Positions 43,770 to 53,281 of a stretch of 64,000 nucleotides of DNA are shown piece after piece. Position 1 is the first letter of the stretch; the number at the start of each line of letters is the position of its first letter. The position numbers were made by a program, and so were the translations under genes. Source of the stretch: Filimonas zeae. Its GTDB lineage: Bacteria > Bacteroidota > Bacteroidia > Chitinophagales > Chitinophagaceae. The notes beneath the pieces were generated by a model. The model was not told the origin of the DNA. It ran no database searches and saw nothing but the letters and a program-made list of their open reading frames with translations. Location: positions 62,001-126,000 of the forward strand of contig NZ_BMIB01000003.1 of the NCBI RefSeq assembly GCF_014641615.1, read 5' to 3'.

Positions 43770-44561
43770 ATGTCTAAGTTTAATGATAGTAAAACCCGCA
43801 GCAGGGAAGACCTGCGAAAATTTTTCCGGAATGGGGAGATACCCTCGGAAGAGCATTACCGTACGTTGATTGAATCGATGATTAACAAGCAGGACGATGG
43901 TTTTGCACGCGATGTGGACAATGGGATGCTGATTGCTTCTACGCTGAAGACAGGCCGTTTTATGGCGCTGTTTAAAAATATAGATGATTTTGATCCGTTT
44001 TTTGTGCTGGAAAAAGACAGTAAAGAAGATGCTTCGTTACGGTTGAGTCCGGCAGGCAAAGAGGGCAAGAGCAAGCCGGATGATACCTGCTTTTTCTTTC
44101 ATGAAAACGGCAGTATGGGCCTGGGCAAACGCAGTGAAGATAAATACCGGCTGGAGGTAAACGGCTTTGCCGCCATGGATGGCCGTACAGGTACCTGGAA
44201 GCAGGGAGGTGTACCGGCCGATGGCCGCTGGCATGCTATAGCGCAGGACCTGGATAACTGCCAGGTGTTTGAGGTAGTGGCACGTACCGGCAAAACCAAT
44301 ACCGGCCGTTTTGCTGTTATGCATGCTATAGCGGTGTGTGCCTATGGCAGCTCCCGCAGCCGTATACGACGCACGGGTGCGCACTTTGGTTTTTTCTGGA
44401 ACAGAATACGGTTGCGCTGGCGGGCAGATAAAGTAACCCATAAGTATACACTGGAAATGAAAACCAGCAGTAAATACGAAGGCGAGCCACAGATTTTTTA
44501 TCATATATCTCGCCTGTGGGATGATACCAGTTTTTTACCGGCCGATTACTACCATGCTTAG
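43770..44561 (+). CDS. Putative eCIS fibre or accessory protein
   Basis: A 263-residue protein between the two large baseplate genes. The N-terminus, SKFNDSKTRSREDLRKFFRN, is followed by GEIPSEEHYRTLIESMINKQDDGF, a helical attachment-like segment, and then FHENGSMGLGKRSEDKYRLEVNGFA, a repeat phrase reminiscent of phage tail-fibre shafts. The C-terminal part is basic and aromatic-rich (AHFGFFWNRIRLRWR). Position and the shaft-like phrase suggest a short fibre or receptor-binding component, but nothing proves it. It has no signal peptide. Confidence 0.7.
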   Translation: MSKFNDSKTRSREDLRKFFRNGEIPSEEHYRTLIESMINKQDDGFARDVDNGMLIASTLKTGRFMALFKNIDDFDPFFVLEKDSKEDASLRLSPAGKEGKSKPDDTCFFFHENGSMGLGKRSEDKYRLEVNGFAAMDGRTGTWKQGGVPADGRWHAIAQDLDNCQVFEVVARTGKTNTGRFAVMHAIAVCAYGSSRSRIRRTGAHFGFFWNRIRLRWRADKVTHKYTLEMKTSSKYEGEPQIFYHISRLWDDTSFLPADYYHA

Positions 44562-44567
44562 CTTGTT

Positions 44568-47432
44568 ATGAATACACGACTGCCACCTACCATTGATAAA
44601 GATTACGGCGATGATACCGCACTGGACTTTGCCTGGCTGCGCAAAAGAGCGGTGGAGCTGGTGCAGCAGTACAGCGGCAATAGCTGGACGGATTATAACC
44701 TGCACGACCCTGGTGTTACGATACTGGAGATGCTGTGTTTTGCCTTAACAGATCTTGCCTATCGCACCAGTATGCCTGTGGCAGATTTGCTGACAACGGA
44801 AAAGGATGGCATTAATTACACCACCAATTCCTTTATTACCCGCGAAAAAATACTGGTTACCGAGCCGGTATCGGTATCGGATTACCGGCGCTGGATAATA
44901 GACCAGGTGAATGAGGTAGACAATATCTGGTTTGAACCGATTGTTTCTCCCTATACCAAACATTTTGCCCGTGGCCGCTACCGCGTTATTGTTCAGTTGT
45001 ACGATAAATGGCAGCGCGGTGGGGGAAGGGTGGAGGAGAAGTTTGCAGAATCGCAACAGATTATTGAACGGGTAAAAGCATTACTGGCAGAAGCCAGAAA
45101 TATAGGCGAGGAGTTTGAAGAGTTTATTGTAATGCAGCCGGAGCGTATTACGGTTTGTGCGGAGATTATGCTGAATAAAAAAGCCATTCCCGAAGATACA
45201 CTGGCGCAGATTTATTACCGGCTTGAGAACGCACTGAACCCCCCGGTGTTGTTCAGCACCGAAAAAGAAATGCAGTCCGCAGGGTATACCGTGGAAGAGA
45301 TATACGCCGGTCCGTTACTGGATCATGGCATTGTGCCGGAGAGCGAACTGCGGCGTATGCGAACCACGGCCGACCCGGCAGAGCTGATTAAAGCTATTTC
45401 GGGTATGGAGGATGTATTGCATATACGCCGGTTAGAGGTGGCGGGGCCTGATGGTAATTACATTATTTATCCGTTACAGTTACAGAAGTATCATTATCCC
45501 TTATTGGTATTTAAACCGCACGAGCCGGATATAAAGCTGTATTACGATGAGCAGCCGCTGGCGGTAAACGGGCCGGTATTTGAAAGCCTGCTGATGCGTT
45601 TGCGCGAAGGCATGCAACGGCAGTTTGTGGCCGATATGCACGATAAAAAAACAAACGAGGCCTGGCAGGGGGAGTGGCGTAATACAGAAGCTTATACCTC
45701 GTTACAGCATTATTTTCCGGCTATTTACCGGCTGGGACATGAGCAGGTGCAGGAGCATGATGCGCCGGAGCAGAAGGCGCGGGTAAAGCAGCTGAAAGCG
45801 TACCTGATGTTGTTTGAGCAAACGATAGCGGGCTATCTCTCACAGCTATCGCACCTGAGCGAATTGTATTCGTACGAAACAACACAGGAACGAACCTATT
45901 TCCATCAGCCGTTGTATCAGGTGCCGGGTGTATCGGATATTATTAAAGCCTATACAGATAACGATAAACAAAGCTGGGAGCAGTTTGTAGCGGATGCAGA
46001 TAACGCCTATGCCGCCACACTGCGCCGTATAGCGGAAACGGATGATGTATACCGGAAGCGTAAAAAGAGAAGTCTTGAGCATATGCTCAGCCGGTTTAAC
46101 ATAGTGCCTGACCCTTATCCGGTAATGCTGTATAATCAGTATTATGGTGGCCGTGGCAAAACAGAACGTACAGATACAGAAATACGCTGGAAAGCACAGC
46201 TGCTACAGCACGCACGCGTAATTAATAACTACCGTATACGTGCAGAAAATTACCTGGACTGGGGTGTGGATGAGGTATCGTACGGTTTTTCGTATAACAT
46301 GCGGTTGTTGCTGTATCTGCAGCAACGGGGTACGTACCGTGCCACGGCAGTTTTGGAGAAAGGAGCAGGAGAAACAGGGCGCCCGCATACACCACAGCCT
46401 GCCTTTTACCGCACCTGGGAAACCGGGGAAGAACAGCCCATAGCTGTTTGGGTAGATGAAAACATGCCGGTAGACAGCGGGTTTTATCTGCACAGGGTAC
46501 CGGTGAGTTTTTTACGTTCGGGCATTGATACCAGCCGTTTTCGTGTACTGCAACATCCGGTTTATCATACTGAATATATAGTAGCCATGCCCGCTAAGCA
46601 GCAGGAGGAGTGGCAGGCGGTAAGCAGGCATAGTACACAGGCTGGCGCGGTGCTGGCCTTACGGGTACTGGCCGATAAACTGCGTGCCTGGAATGTATCG
46701 GCCGAAGGCTTTCATCTGGTGGAGCATATACTGCTGGCTCCGTTGCACGGTAACAACGTATATAGGTATGAGTTTTATGATGAGCATGAGCAACTGCTGC
46801 TGCGCCAGCGTAACTGGGTAGCCTGGCAGGAGCGGGAAGAAGCTATTGATGCCTTGTTAAAGCTGGAGCGTGACATGCGTGTGAAGCCTGCTTTATCTGA
46901 TGACGAAGAAGATGCTAAAAACCGGAAATGGGTGCAGCGGGTGTTAGAAACCAATCATGTATTTCTGGCGCGCTCCCGGGAACATGCGCCTGCGGAAGTG
47001 CATTCCTGGGAGGGTATGACCGATGATATGCGCCGCATACTGCCGGGTAAACTGCGCTATGCGTTACAGGCATACAGGCGGCGCAGAACTAATTTTTATC
47101 CCCGTTTTTCTTATCGCGTACAGCGCTCGCCTGGCGTGGTAATAAAAGAGGAGTTTTATAATGCCATGGTTACGGTAGTGTTTCCTGCATGGCCTGCCCG
47201 TTTTCAGGATAAAGGGTTCCGCGAGTTTGCAGAAGCTTTGTTTACCTACAACCTGCCAGCTCATATACAGCCTGTTTTTCTGTGGCTGAATGCCGGGCCT
47301 ATGAAGCAGTTTGAACAACTGCACGGTGCCTGGCGGGAAGCCTTGAAAAATGGCAGGGAAGCTATCGCCCACGGCCATGCGGACAGGCTGATTTCTTTTT
47401 TGCTGGATAAACATGATTACGGATTGTTATGA
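44568..47432 (+). CDS. eCIS baseplate protein (Afp12-like)
   Basis: A 954-residue protein with the family block WTDYNLHDPGVTILEMLCFALTDLAYR (about 44-70), typical of Afp12-type and baseplate J-like proteins, and KILVTEPVSVSDYRRWIIDQV (about 99). The middle is helical (QAYLMLFEQTIAGYLSQLSHL). The C-terminal ~100 residues include FSYRVQRSPGVVIKEEFYN and TYNLPAHIQPVFLWLN. It should form wedges with the 39953 protein. Its stop overlaps the next start by 4 bp (ATGA), implying translational coupling. Confidence 0.9.
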   Translation: MNTRLPPTIDKDYGDDTALDFAWLRKRAVELVQQYSGNSWTDYNLHDPGVTILEMLCFALTDLAYRTSMPVADLLTTEKDGINYTTNSFITREKILVTEPVSVSDYRRWIIDQVNEVDNIWFEPIVSPYTKHFARGRYRVIVQLYDKWQRGGGRVEEKFAESQQIIERVKALLAEARNIGEEFEEFIVMQPERITVCAEIMLNKKAIPEDTLAQIYYRLENALNPPVLFSTEKEMQSAGYTVEEIYAGPLLDHGIVPESELRRMRTTADPAELIKAISGMEDVLHIRRLEVAGPDGNYIIYPLQLQKYHYPLLVFKPHEPDIKLYYDEQPLAVNGPVFESLLMRLREGMQRQFVADMHDKKTNEAWQGEWRNTEAYTSLQHYFPAIYRLGHEQVQEHDAPEQKARVKQLKAYLMLFEQTIAGYLSQLSHLSELYSYETTQERTYFHQPLYQVPGVSDIIKAYTDNDKQSWEQFVADADNAYAATLRRIAETDDVYRKRKKRSLEHMLSRFNIVPDPYPVMLYNQYYGGRGKTERTDTEIRWKAQLLQHARVINNYRIRAENYLDWGVDEVSYGFSYNMRLLLYLQQRGTYRATAVLEKGAGETGRPHTPQPAFYRTWETGEEQPIAVWVDENMPVDSGFYLHRVPVSFLRSGIDTSRFRVLQHPVYHTEYIVAMPAKQQEEWQAVSRHSTQAGAVLALRVLADKLRAWNVSAEGFHLVEHILLAPLHGNNVYRYEFYDEHEQLLLRQRNWVAWQEREEAIDALLKLERDMRVKPALSDDEEDAKNRKWVQRVLETNHVFLARSREHAPAEVHSWEGMTDDMRRILPGKLRYALQAYRRRRTNFYPRFSYRVQRSPGVVIKEEFYNAMVTVVFPAWPARFQDKGFREFAEALFTYNLPAHIQPVFLWLNAGPMKQFEQLHGAWREALKNGREAIAHGHADRLISFLLDKHDYGLL

Positions 47433-50400
47433 CAGCGCCTGCTCATCAGATACAAAGCCTTGTATTCGATATTCAGCTATCGCCACGCGACAAAGCGCAT
47501 GCATTGCAGAATACCATCAGCCGAATGTATACCTACCGGCTGGAAGGCTTGCTGAAGCAGTTCTTTGAGGAGGTGATACCACCGGGGCTGGTGGTGAAAG
47601 CAGCGCAGGTTACGCTGGACCTGGGCAACCTATCTTATGAACAACTGGAAGCAGAATTGCCTGAAAGGCTACTGCAGGAGTTACGGAAAGCCTTTGATAT
47701 TTCTTTAACCGGCGGAGACACCGCCCGTTTGTTACCTGCCCAATATACCATTGCCACTACCGAAGAGGGCTATCTGCAATTACTGTTGTTTTTTTTACAG
47801 GTCGGACATTTCCCCTGGTGGGCCGGTGCTACTACCTATGAACAACTGGAAGATTATATAGAGCTGCTGGCGGTAAAGAGGCCGAGGCAACTACGTGCCC
47901 TGCTGATGCAGGAAGGGAAGAAGGAGCAGGTGCGCCGCCGCATAGCCTGGCAGTTTAGCGAACACAGTATTAAAACATTGATACAGGTGCTGGAGCCAGA
48001 GGAGTGTTTTTTTATACTGGCTTACCATAAAAGTGTTACCCGGCAGCAGCAACAATATAACCTGGTAAAATCGGGTACAGAAGATTTTAAACGCGCGGTG
48101 TGGTTTTTTATATTCTCCTTTTTATTGTCAGAGCGGGAAACCTGGTTTAACAGGCGGGTATTTATCAAGAGTACCCTGCGCCAGATGTCGGCACATTTTA
48201 ACGTACCCTATTTGTCGCTGATAGGTTTGCTGTATCAGGCACTATATGCAGCGGGTGTAGATATAGAGCAGGCCCGGCTTACCTGGTTTATAAAGGTGGT
48301 GCTGGAAGAAGAGTTGCCTGCACCTGCACGGCGTTTGGCGGCTGCCCATGTTATTGAGGAAGCCGGTGATTACGATCTGGCGGAAGCTGCCGTACCTGAA
48401 TGGGTATTGGACAAAGCAGCGCAGGCGCAGGGGGCGCTGTATATTAAAAACATACTGGCCTGGTTTTTACAAACAGGCACGGTGCCGGGCTTTACCGCTT
48501 ACACAACCGGAAGCATGGAGGCACTGCTGCAACAGTTACTACAGCAATATCCGCAACAGGCGGTGCAGTTGTTTACCTGGGCAGGTGCGGAGGAAAAAAG
48601 AAAGAACCGTTTTTTATACCAGTTTTCGCCGGAACTGATTGCAGCTATTATACTGCTGCTACCGCAGGGTGGAGAAGCGCTGGCGGCCAGCCAGGCATTG
48701 GCACAGCTGGCGGAGCATAATGCCGCCGGTGCTGGCCGGCTGCCGGGTATGGCCACAGGCCAACTGGCAAAGAGCAGGCTGCGCATGCTCTGGAGCCACT
48801 ATGCCGAAGCGGAATACCAACGCTTTCATGCAGGAAGTTTTTACCTGCAGGGGCTAAAAATGTTATATCGCGTACCTGTGCAGGCATGGTATACCTTGCT
48901 GCCGGAGTTAAGCATTTTGTTTATACGCGGAGGAGAGGCAGCCTTACAAACCGTAATAACCTTGCTGGCTGCTATGGATTCTAAAGAATACGGAAGCATA
49001 CATATGCCGGTGCAGCAGGAGGCATGGCGGCAAACGGTAGGGCAGTTGCCGGAGATAAAGAAAATATTATTATCTGTTGCAGAGCAGGAGTTACAGTTTC
49101 TGCCGCTGTTTTCCGTGTTTTATCAGTCGCCCGAAAATACCGTAGCTACGGTGGAAGAAGCGCTGTCTTACTTTTTGCTGTGGAATAAGCTACCAGATAG
49201 CCTTCCGGTAACGGAAAGGGAGAAAGAGCGGGGATTACTGGCGGATATGGTGTTGCTGCTGTTTCAGCGGGATCGTACGCGGCTGCGGGCGCTTTTTTTA
49301 TCGCCATTGAATTCTTACGCAGCCAAAAGAAGAATCTATGCTTTGTTTTCGCAGCAGAAGGGAGGCAGGGATGCATTGGTAGCTAACTGGCTTAACACCT
49401 TTTTGCAGGCAGATATGGCTGTGTATCTGGGTGATGTGCCTTATATAAACGGTTTGGGGTATTATAAAGAAACCTGGAAAGGGTTTAGCCTTACACGGGC
49501 TGCTGTATTGCTTAGTAAATATTATGGTACAGTAGTAGCTGTGCCACCGGATGAGCAGGTGCTGTTACAGCAGGCGATACAGTTGCTGGATTATTATTTT
49601 ACCCGTAACAGTTTGCCTGCGGGTTTTCCGGTACAAGGTGCGGAAGGATTGTTGCTGATACAATATCTGTTCAGGTGGGTGCTGGGTAAAAACAGTAATA
49701 GTTTGTATACACTGTTACAAAAAAGTAGTCACCATGCCACCGCCCGCCTGCAGATACACCAATGGTTTGCTACCAATGAATATGTAAATGGTAAAAGCGT
49801 AACTGCTTTTACTGCTTTGTGGTTGCAGCATGATGTGCTGGCTTATCTGCAACATTCGGTGCAGGAAGATATTACGGAAACTGCCGCCTGGCTGCGGCTG
49901 GTAAGCTGGCAGCAATTACCGGTGGCGGTAATTAAATATGCAGCGGTACATTTTTCCACTGCCACCCTGCAAAAATGGCTGCAGGGTTATAGCAGTACCT
50001 GGTACAACCGGGTGTTGCCTGCCATTGAAATACTGCACCGGCTTTTCCGCCATTTTACCGGTTTAACGCGCAACTGGCCACAGCTGCAATTGAATGAGTT
50101 TATACTACTGGCCTTTGCCGCACATATTGAGGTAAAAGATGCGCCTGCTTTTATTCACCACTTTTTTGCTTTTACCGATAAGCATATACCACCGCCTGTA
50201 TACCGCGTATATGAACAGATTGCCCGTGCCTGGGCCATAGCACGGGATATGGAGCCCGCTGAATCAGCTACGCTGGTGCGGCTGGTAGATCGTGAAATAG
50301 CTGCACGGCTGTTACAGCGGCCGCCGGTAGCCAGGCCTGTTGTACAGCAGCCGGCTGTTGCCACTGCCCAGGAAGGGTATCCGCTACAGGATTTGCTGCC

Positions 50401-50920
50401 GGCAGGCGAAAACTATGATAAAATACACGTACAGAATGCGGGTATCATTCTTATGCATCCGTTTTTAGCGGTGTTTTTCAATCGCCTGCAAATGACCGAA
50501 AAGGGTAAATGGGTAACTGAGGAAGCACAGTTACGGGCCGTGCATCTGTTACATCACCTGGCAGATGGCAGGTGGGAGCATGAAGAACCGCTGCTGCCTT
50601 TAAGCAAGCTGCTGTGCGGATTAAAGCAGGAGCAGCCGGTACCGTTACAGGTAGAACCTACGGTGGAAGAAACAGCCATGATTGAATCACTTTTCGCAGG
50701 CATTTTTCAGCAATGGGAGAAAATGAAGAATTCGAGTGTGGATGGTTTCAGGCAAAGCTTTTTACAACGCAATGGTATTCTGTGTTATAAGGGCGATCAC
50801 TGGAGTTTGCGGGTAGAGCAGAAAGGCTACGATTTGCTGCTGCAAACCCTGCCATGGGGCATCAGCACCATACGGTTGCCCTGGATGGGGGAGATGTTGT
50901 ACGTGGAATGGGAATACTAA
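47429..50920 (+). CDS. eCIS tape-measure-like protein (Afp14-like, CIS_TMP)
   Basis: A 1163-residue, largely helical protein. The N-terminal 90 residues (QIQSLVFDIQLSPRDKAHAL, EQLEAELPERLLQELRKAF) match the conserved start of the CIS_TMP family, and the C-terminal ~180 residues (NAGIILMHPFLAVFFNRLQM, VHLLHHLADG) are the typical end. The middle is a long array of helical repeats with many Leu, Gln, Trp and Tyr. It sets tube length. No hydrolase domain is visible. The start overlaps the previous stop. Confidence 0.92.
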   Translation: MTAPAHQIQSLVFDIQLSPRDKAHALQNTISRMYTYRLEGLLKQFFEEVIPPGLVVKAAQVTLDLGNLSYEQLEAELPERLLQELRKAFDISLTGGDTARLLPAQYTIATTEEGYLQLLLFFLQVGHFPWWAGATTYEQLEDYIELLAVKRPRQLRALLMQEGKKEQVRRRIAWQFSEHSIKTLIQVLEPEECFFILAYHKSVTRQQQQYNLVKSGTEDFKRAVWFFIFSFLLSERETWFNRRVFIKSTLRQMSAHFNVPYLSLIGLLYQALYAAGVDIEQARLTWFIKVVLEEELPAPARRLAAAHVIEEAGDYDLAEAAVPEWVLDKAAQAQGALYIKNILAWFLQTGTVPGFTAYTTGSMEALLQQLLQQYPQQAVQLFTWAGAEEKRKNRFLYQFSPELIAAIILLLPQGGEALAASQALAQLAEHNAAGAGRLPGMATGQLAKSRLRMLWSHYAEAEYQRFHAGSFYLQGLKMLYRVPVQAWYTLLPELSILFIRGGEAALQTVITLLAAMDSKEYGSIHMPVQQEAWRQTVGQLPEIKKILLSVAEQELQFLPLFSVFYQSPENTVATVEEALSYFLLWNKLPDSLPVTEREKERGLLADMVLLLFQRDRTRLRALFLSPLNSYAAKRRIYALFSQQKGGRDALVANWLNTFLQADMAVYLGDVPYINGLGYYKETWKGFSLTRAAVLLSKYYGTVVAVPPDEQVLLQQAIQLLDYYFTRNSLPAGFPVQGAEGLLLIQYLFRWVLGKNSNSLYTLLQKSSHHATARLQIHQWFATNEYVNGKSVTAFTALWLQHDVLAYLQHSVQEDITETAAWLRLVSWQQLPVAVIKYAAVHFSTATLQKWLQGYSSTWYNRVLPAIEILHRLFRHFTGLTRNWPQLQLNEFILLAFAAHIEVKDAPAFIHHFFAFTDKHIPPPVYRVYEQIARAWAIARDMEPAESATLVRLVDREIAARLLQRPPVARPVVQQPAVATAQEGYPLQDLLPAGENYDKIHVQNAGIILMHPFLAVFFNRLQMTEKGKWVTEEAQLRAVHLLHHLADGRWEHEEPLLPLSKLLCGLKQEQPVPLQVEPTVEETAMIESLFAGIFQQWEKMKNSSVDGFRQSFLQRNGILCYKGDHWSLRVEQKGYDLLLQTLPWGISTIRLPWMGEMLYVEWEY

Positions 50921-51022
50921 AAGCGCAACAATATTATGCTTACGTTTTCATACTATCCCCACAGGTTTGGGAAAAAATAGTATATTTAATTATCAATAAC
51001 CTGGTTAATACCTCTCGCCGTT

Positions 51023-51694
51023 ATGAAACAAGCTGTTTTGCAATCGAAACTTCCTGATACTGCGGTAACAGCCGGCAGAAGCGCCGGTAATCCCTTTCAG
51101 TTATTAAAAGAGCAGGCTGCACAACTCATGAGCCGTGATAAAACCGCCCAGCTGGTGGCTCCGGAGGAAGAGTTGCCTGTACAGGGCAAGCTAACGGCGC
51201 AGCTTGCTGCACCGGAGGAAGAACTGCCTTTGCAGGGTAAATTTGTTGCACAATTGCAGGCCGGTCCGGAAGAGGAATTGCCCGTGCAGGGTAAGTTTAC
51301 CGCCCAGTTGCAGGCACCGGAAGAAGAGTTGCCGGTACAGGGCAAGTTTGCGGTACAACGGGTAGAGAACAAAACAGGGATGCCTGACAGTTTGAAAAGT
51401 GGTGTGGAATCTATGTCAGGCTATTCTATGGACAATGTACGCGTTCACTATAACTCAGATAAACCTGCACAGCTGAATGCATTGGCTTACGCACAGGGTT
51501 CGGATATACATATGGGCCCGGGGCAGGAGCAACATCTGCCGCACGAAGCCTGGCATGTTGTACAGCAGATGCAGGGCAGGGTACAGCCCACCATACAGGA
51601 AAAAGGCGTAGGTATTAATGATGACGTATCGTTGGAATCTGAAGCCGATGTAATGGGGGCCAAAGCGGCCGCCGTTTCACTGAAAAGAAAGTAA
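51023..51694 (+). CDS. DUF4157 zincin-like protein with tandem N-terminal repeats
   Basis: A 223-residue protein in the eCIS cluster. After an unstructured N-terminus, four copies of a 17-18-residue repeat with core [10 protein letters not shown] occupy residues 46-114. The C-terminal domain (about 117-220) is DUF4157, an eCIS-marker domain often attached to effectors: [51 protein letters not shown] with HExxH at 174-178, and a likely third ligand in LESEAD. It could be a loaded cargo, a cargo-loading platform, or a regulatory protease; no further toxin domain is attached. A 102-bp gap precedes it, and the ATPase gene follows 70 bp later. Confidence 0.88.
   Translation: MKQAVLQSKLPDTAVTAGRSAGNPFQLLKEQAAQLMSRDKTAQLVAPEEELPVQGKLTAQLAAPEEELPLQGKFVAQLQAGPEEELPVQGKFTAQLQAPEEELPVQGKFAVQRVENKTGMPDSLKSGVESMSGYSMDNVRVHYNSDKPAQLNALAYAQGSDIHMGPGQEQHLPHEAWHVVQQMQGRVQPTIQEKGVGINDDVSLESEADVMGAKAAAVSLKRK
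51158..51364 (+). repeat. Intragenic 51-54-bp repeat, four copies
   Basis: Four copies (starting at residues 46, 63, 81 and 98 of the DUF4157 protein) encode [10 protein letters not shown](L/F)xxQL. They differ at a few bases each but keep the frame. The 17-18-residue period with alternating acidic and glutamine-rich parts suggests an extended, repetitive linker or a binding platform. Confidence 0.9.
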
Positions 51695-51764
51695 TAACAC
51701 GTTCTGATGCTGTTGTTGCTTCCATAGCACTGCAGGTTTTCCGGATCAACTAACAGCCTTTATA

Positions 51765-53114
51765 ATGACAGCGCTTTCCGCTAATATCAATACCCTCCAT
51801 AACGAAATTCAATGGTTTGCCGAAGTGGCGGTAGCCCGCGGTGCCATCAGTTTTGGGCAGGATGCTACACAACCTGCTATAGACACGATTCAGCCTCCTG
51901 ATGTTTTGCAGGAGGTTTCTGTTTATGCCAACACCATCCGGCAGTTTCAAATGGGGTTTGAGGAGCGGTTTATACTGGCGCTCGCCCTTATTCCGCATCT
52001 GCGCCCGGAAATGCTGGATATGCTGTTTTTAAAAAATCCCGCTACAGACAGGGTATATACAGAGCTGGGCGGGCAAAAGGCAACCGCCCACAGCGGTTAC
52101 CTGCCTACCGGTGAAACCGCCGTTTTTCTGCTCGCGGGTAACGACCTGGCAAAACGGGTGCTGCTGATGGAGTTGTTTGATGACCAGCACTTCTTTTACC
52201 GTCATAATATATTGCGTTTACAATCTGCCCCGGCCAACGAACCCCGGCTGAGTGGCTTATTAACCATTTCATCTGAATATCTGGCGCTGCTTACCACCGG
52301 AAGGGCTTTTCGCCCGGAATACAGCGGTAGCTTTCCGGCCAAAAGAATTACCACCAGCCTTAACTGGAAAGATCTGGTAGTGGCGGAGGAGATACTGGAT
52401 GAGCTGGATGAAATAAGGATATGGTTGCAGCATGGTGCCACTTTGCTGAACGACTGGGGATTTGAGGGAAAAGTAAAACCGGGTTTCCGGGTGCTGTTTT
52501 CCGGTCCTCCGGGCACCGGCAAAACGTTAACTGCCTCTTTACTGGGAAAAACGGTAGGGATGGATGTTTACCGGATTGACCTTTCTATGGTGGTATCCAA
52601 ATACATCGGAGAAACAGAAAAGAATCTGGCCGGCATTTTTGATATGGCTGAAAACAAACACTGGATTTTGTTTTTTGACGAAGCCGACGCACTTTTTGGC
52701 AAAAGAACCAACACTTCTGATGCGCACGACCGCCACGCCAACCAGGAAGTGAGCTATCTGTTACAACGGATTGAAGATTTTCCGGGTCTGGTAATACTGG
52801 CCACCAATTTTAAATCGAACATTGATGAAGCTTTTGCCCGCCGTTTTCAACTGAGCGTTAACTTTCAAAAACCCGACTACGAGCAACGGCTGCGGCTGTG
52901 GAAAAACGCCTTTACCCCTCCCTGTGAGCTATCGCCAGACGTGCAGCTGGATAAACTGGCCTACGAGTACGAACTCACCGGTGCTGCTATTATGAATGTA
53001 CTCCGTTACAGCTCGCTTTGTGCTTTGGAAAGAAACTCCCGCCTTATTTTACCGGAGGATATTGTAAAAGGTATCCGGAAAGAGATGCAGAAAGAAGGAA
53101 AAAATGTGTTCTGA
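51765..53114 (+). CDS. eCIS AAA+ ATPase (Afp15-like)
   Basis: A 449-residue ATPase. The N-terminal ~235 residues are the family-specific helical domain (PEMLDMLFLKNPATDRVYTE). The AAA+ core has Walker A GPPGTGKTLTA (about 247), Walker B WILFFDEADALFGKR (about 299), sensor 1 VILATNFKSNIDEAF (about 344) and an arginine finger in ARRFQLSVNF. It powers assembly or cargo loading, as in Afp15/Pvc15. It is the last gene of the cluster; a gap of 167 bp separates it from mqo. Confidence 0.94.
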   Translation: MTALSANINTLHNEIQWFAEVAVARGAISFGQDATQPAIDTIQPPDVLQEVSVYANTIRQFQMGFEERFILALALIPHLRPEMLDMLFLKNPATDRVYTELGGQKATAHSGYLPTGETAVFLLAGNDLAKRVLLMELFDDQHFFYRHNILRLQSAPANEPRLSGLLTISSEYLALLTTGRAFRPEYSGSFPAKRITTSLNWKDLVVAEEILDELDEIRIWLQHGATLLNDWGFEGKVKPGFRVLFSGPPGTGKTLTASLLGKTVGMDVYRIDLSMVVSKYIGETEKNLAGIFDMAENKHWILFFDEADALFGKRTNTSDAHDRHANQEVSYLLQRIEDFPGLVILATNFKSNIDEAFARRFQLSVNFQKPDYEQRLRLWKNAFTPPCELSPDVQLDKLAYEYELTGAAIMNVLRYSSLCALERNSRLILPEDIVKGIRKEMQKEGKNVF

Positions 53115-53248
53115 AAAGGTGGTTCCGTGTTAAAATGACACTGTAAATCAGCTGCCCACGCGGATAATGAACATTTGTATGTACAGCCGGTATATAAAAG
53201 TTTTCCTAATATCGACATTTTCTATGCACACCTCACCTAATTTACACT

Positions 53249-53256
53249 TAATTTTG
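53249..53256 (+). promoter_or_regulatory. Candidate -7 element of mqo
   Basis: TAATTTTG is a perfect TAnnTTTG, 25 bp before the mqo ATG at 53282. A clear TTTG -33 is not seen at 19-21 bp upstream, so only the -7 is supported. Confidence 0.4.
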
Positions 53257-53281
53257 CGGCCGGAACAGAAGATGATAATCA

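Larger units (their letters stand above)
32656..53114 (+). other. Extracellular contractile injection system (eCIS) gene cluster
   Basis: Sixteen same-strand genes encode nearly every component of an Afp/PVC/MAC-type particle: cap, sheath, two tubes, DUF5908 protein, LysM adaptor, spike, PAAR tip, gp25-like protein, two large baseplate proteins, tape measure and AAA+ ATPase, plus a DUF4157 protein and two or more proteins I cannot name. No capsid, terminase, integrase or lysis genes are present, which separates it from a prophage, and there are no T6SS membrane genes (TssJLM), which separates it from a T6SS. Gaps are mostly below 50 bp, with one ATGA overlap at 47429. The system is inferred to assemble in the cytoplasm and puncture a target cell. 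Confidence 0.93.

Noticed and set aside
32656..53114. Prophage
   Set aside because: No capsid, terminase, portal, integrase or lysis genes; the DUF4255, DUF5908 and AAA+ genes are eCIS markers.
32656..53114. Type VI secretion system
   Set aside because: No TssJ, TssL, TssM or ClpV genes; the LysM adaptor, cap and AAA+ gene are eCIS-type.
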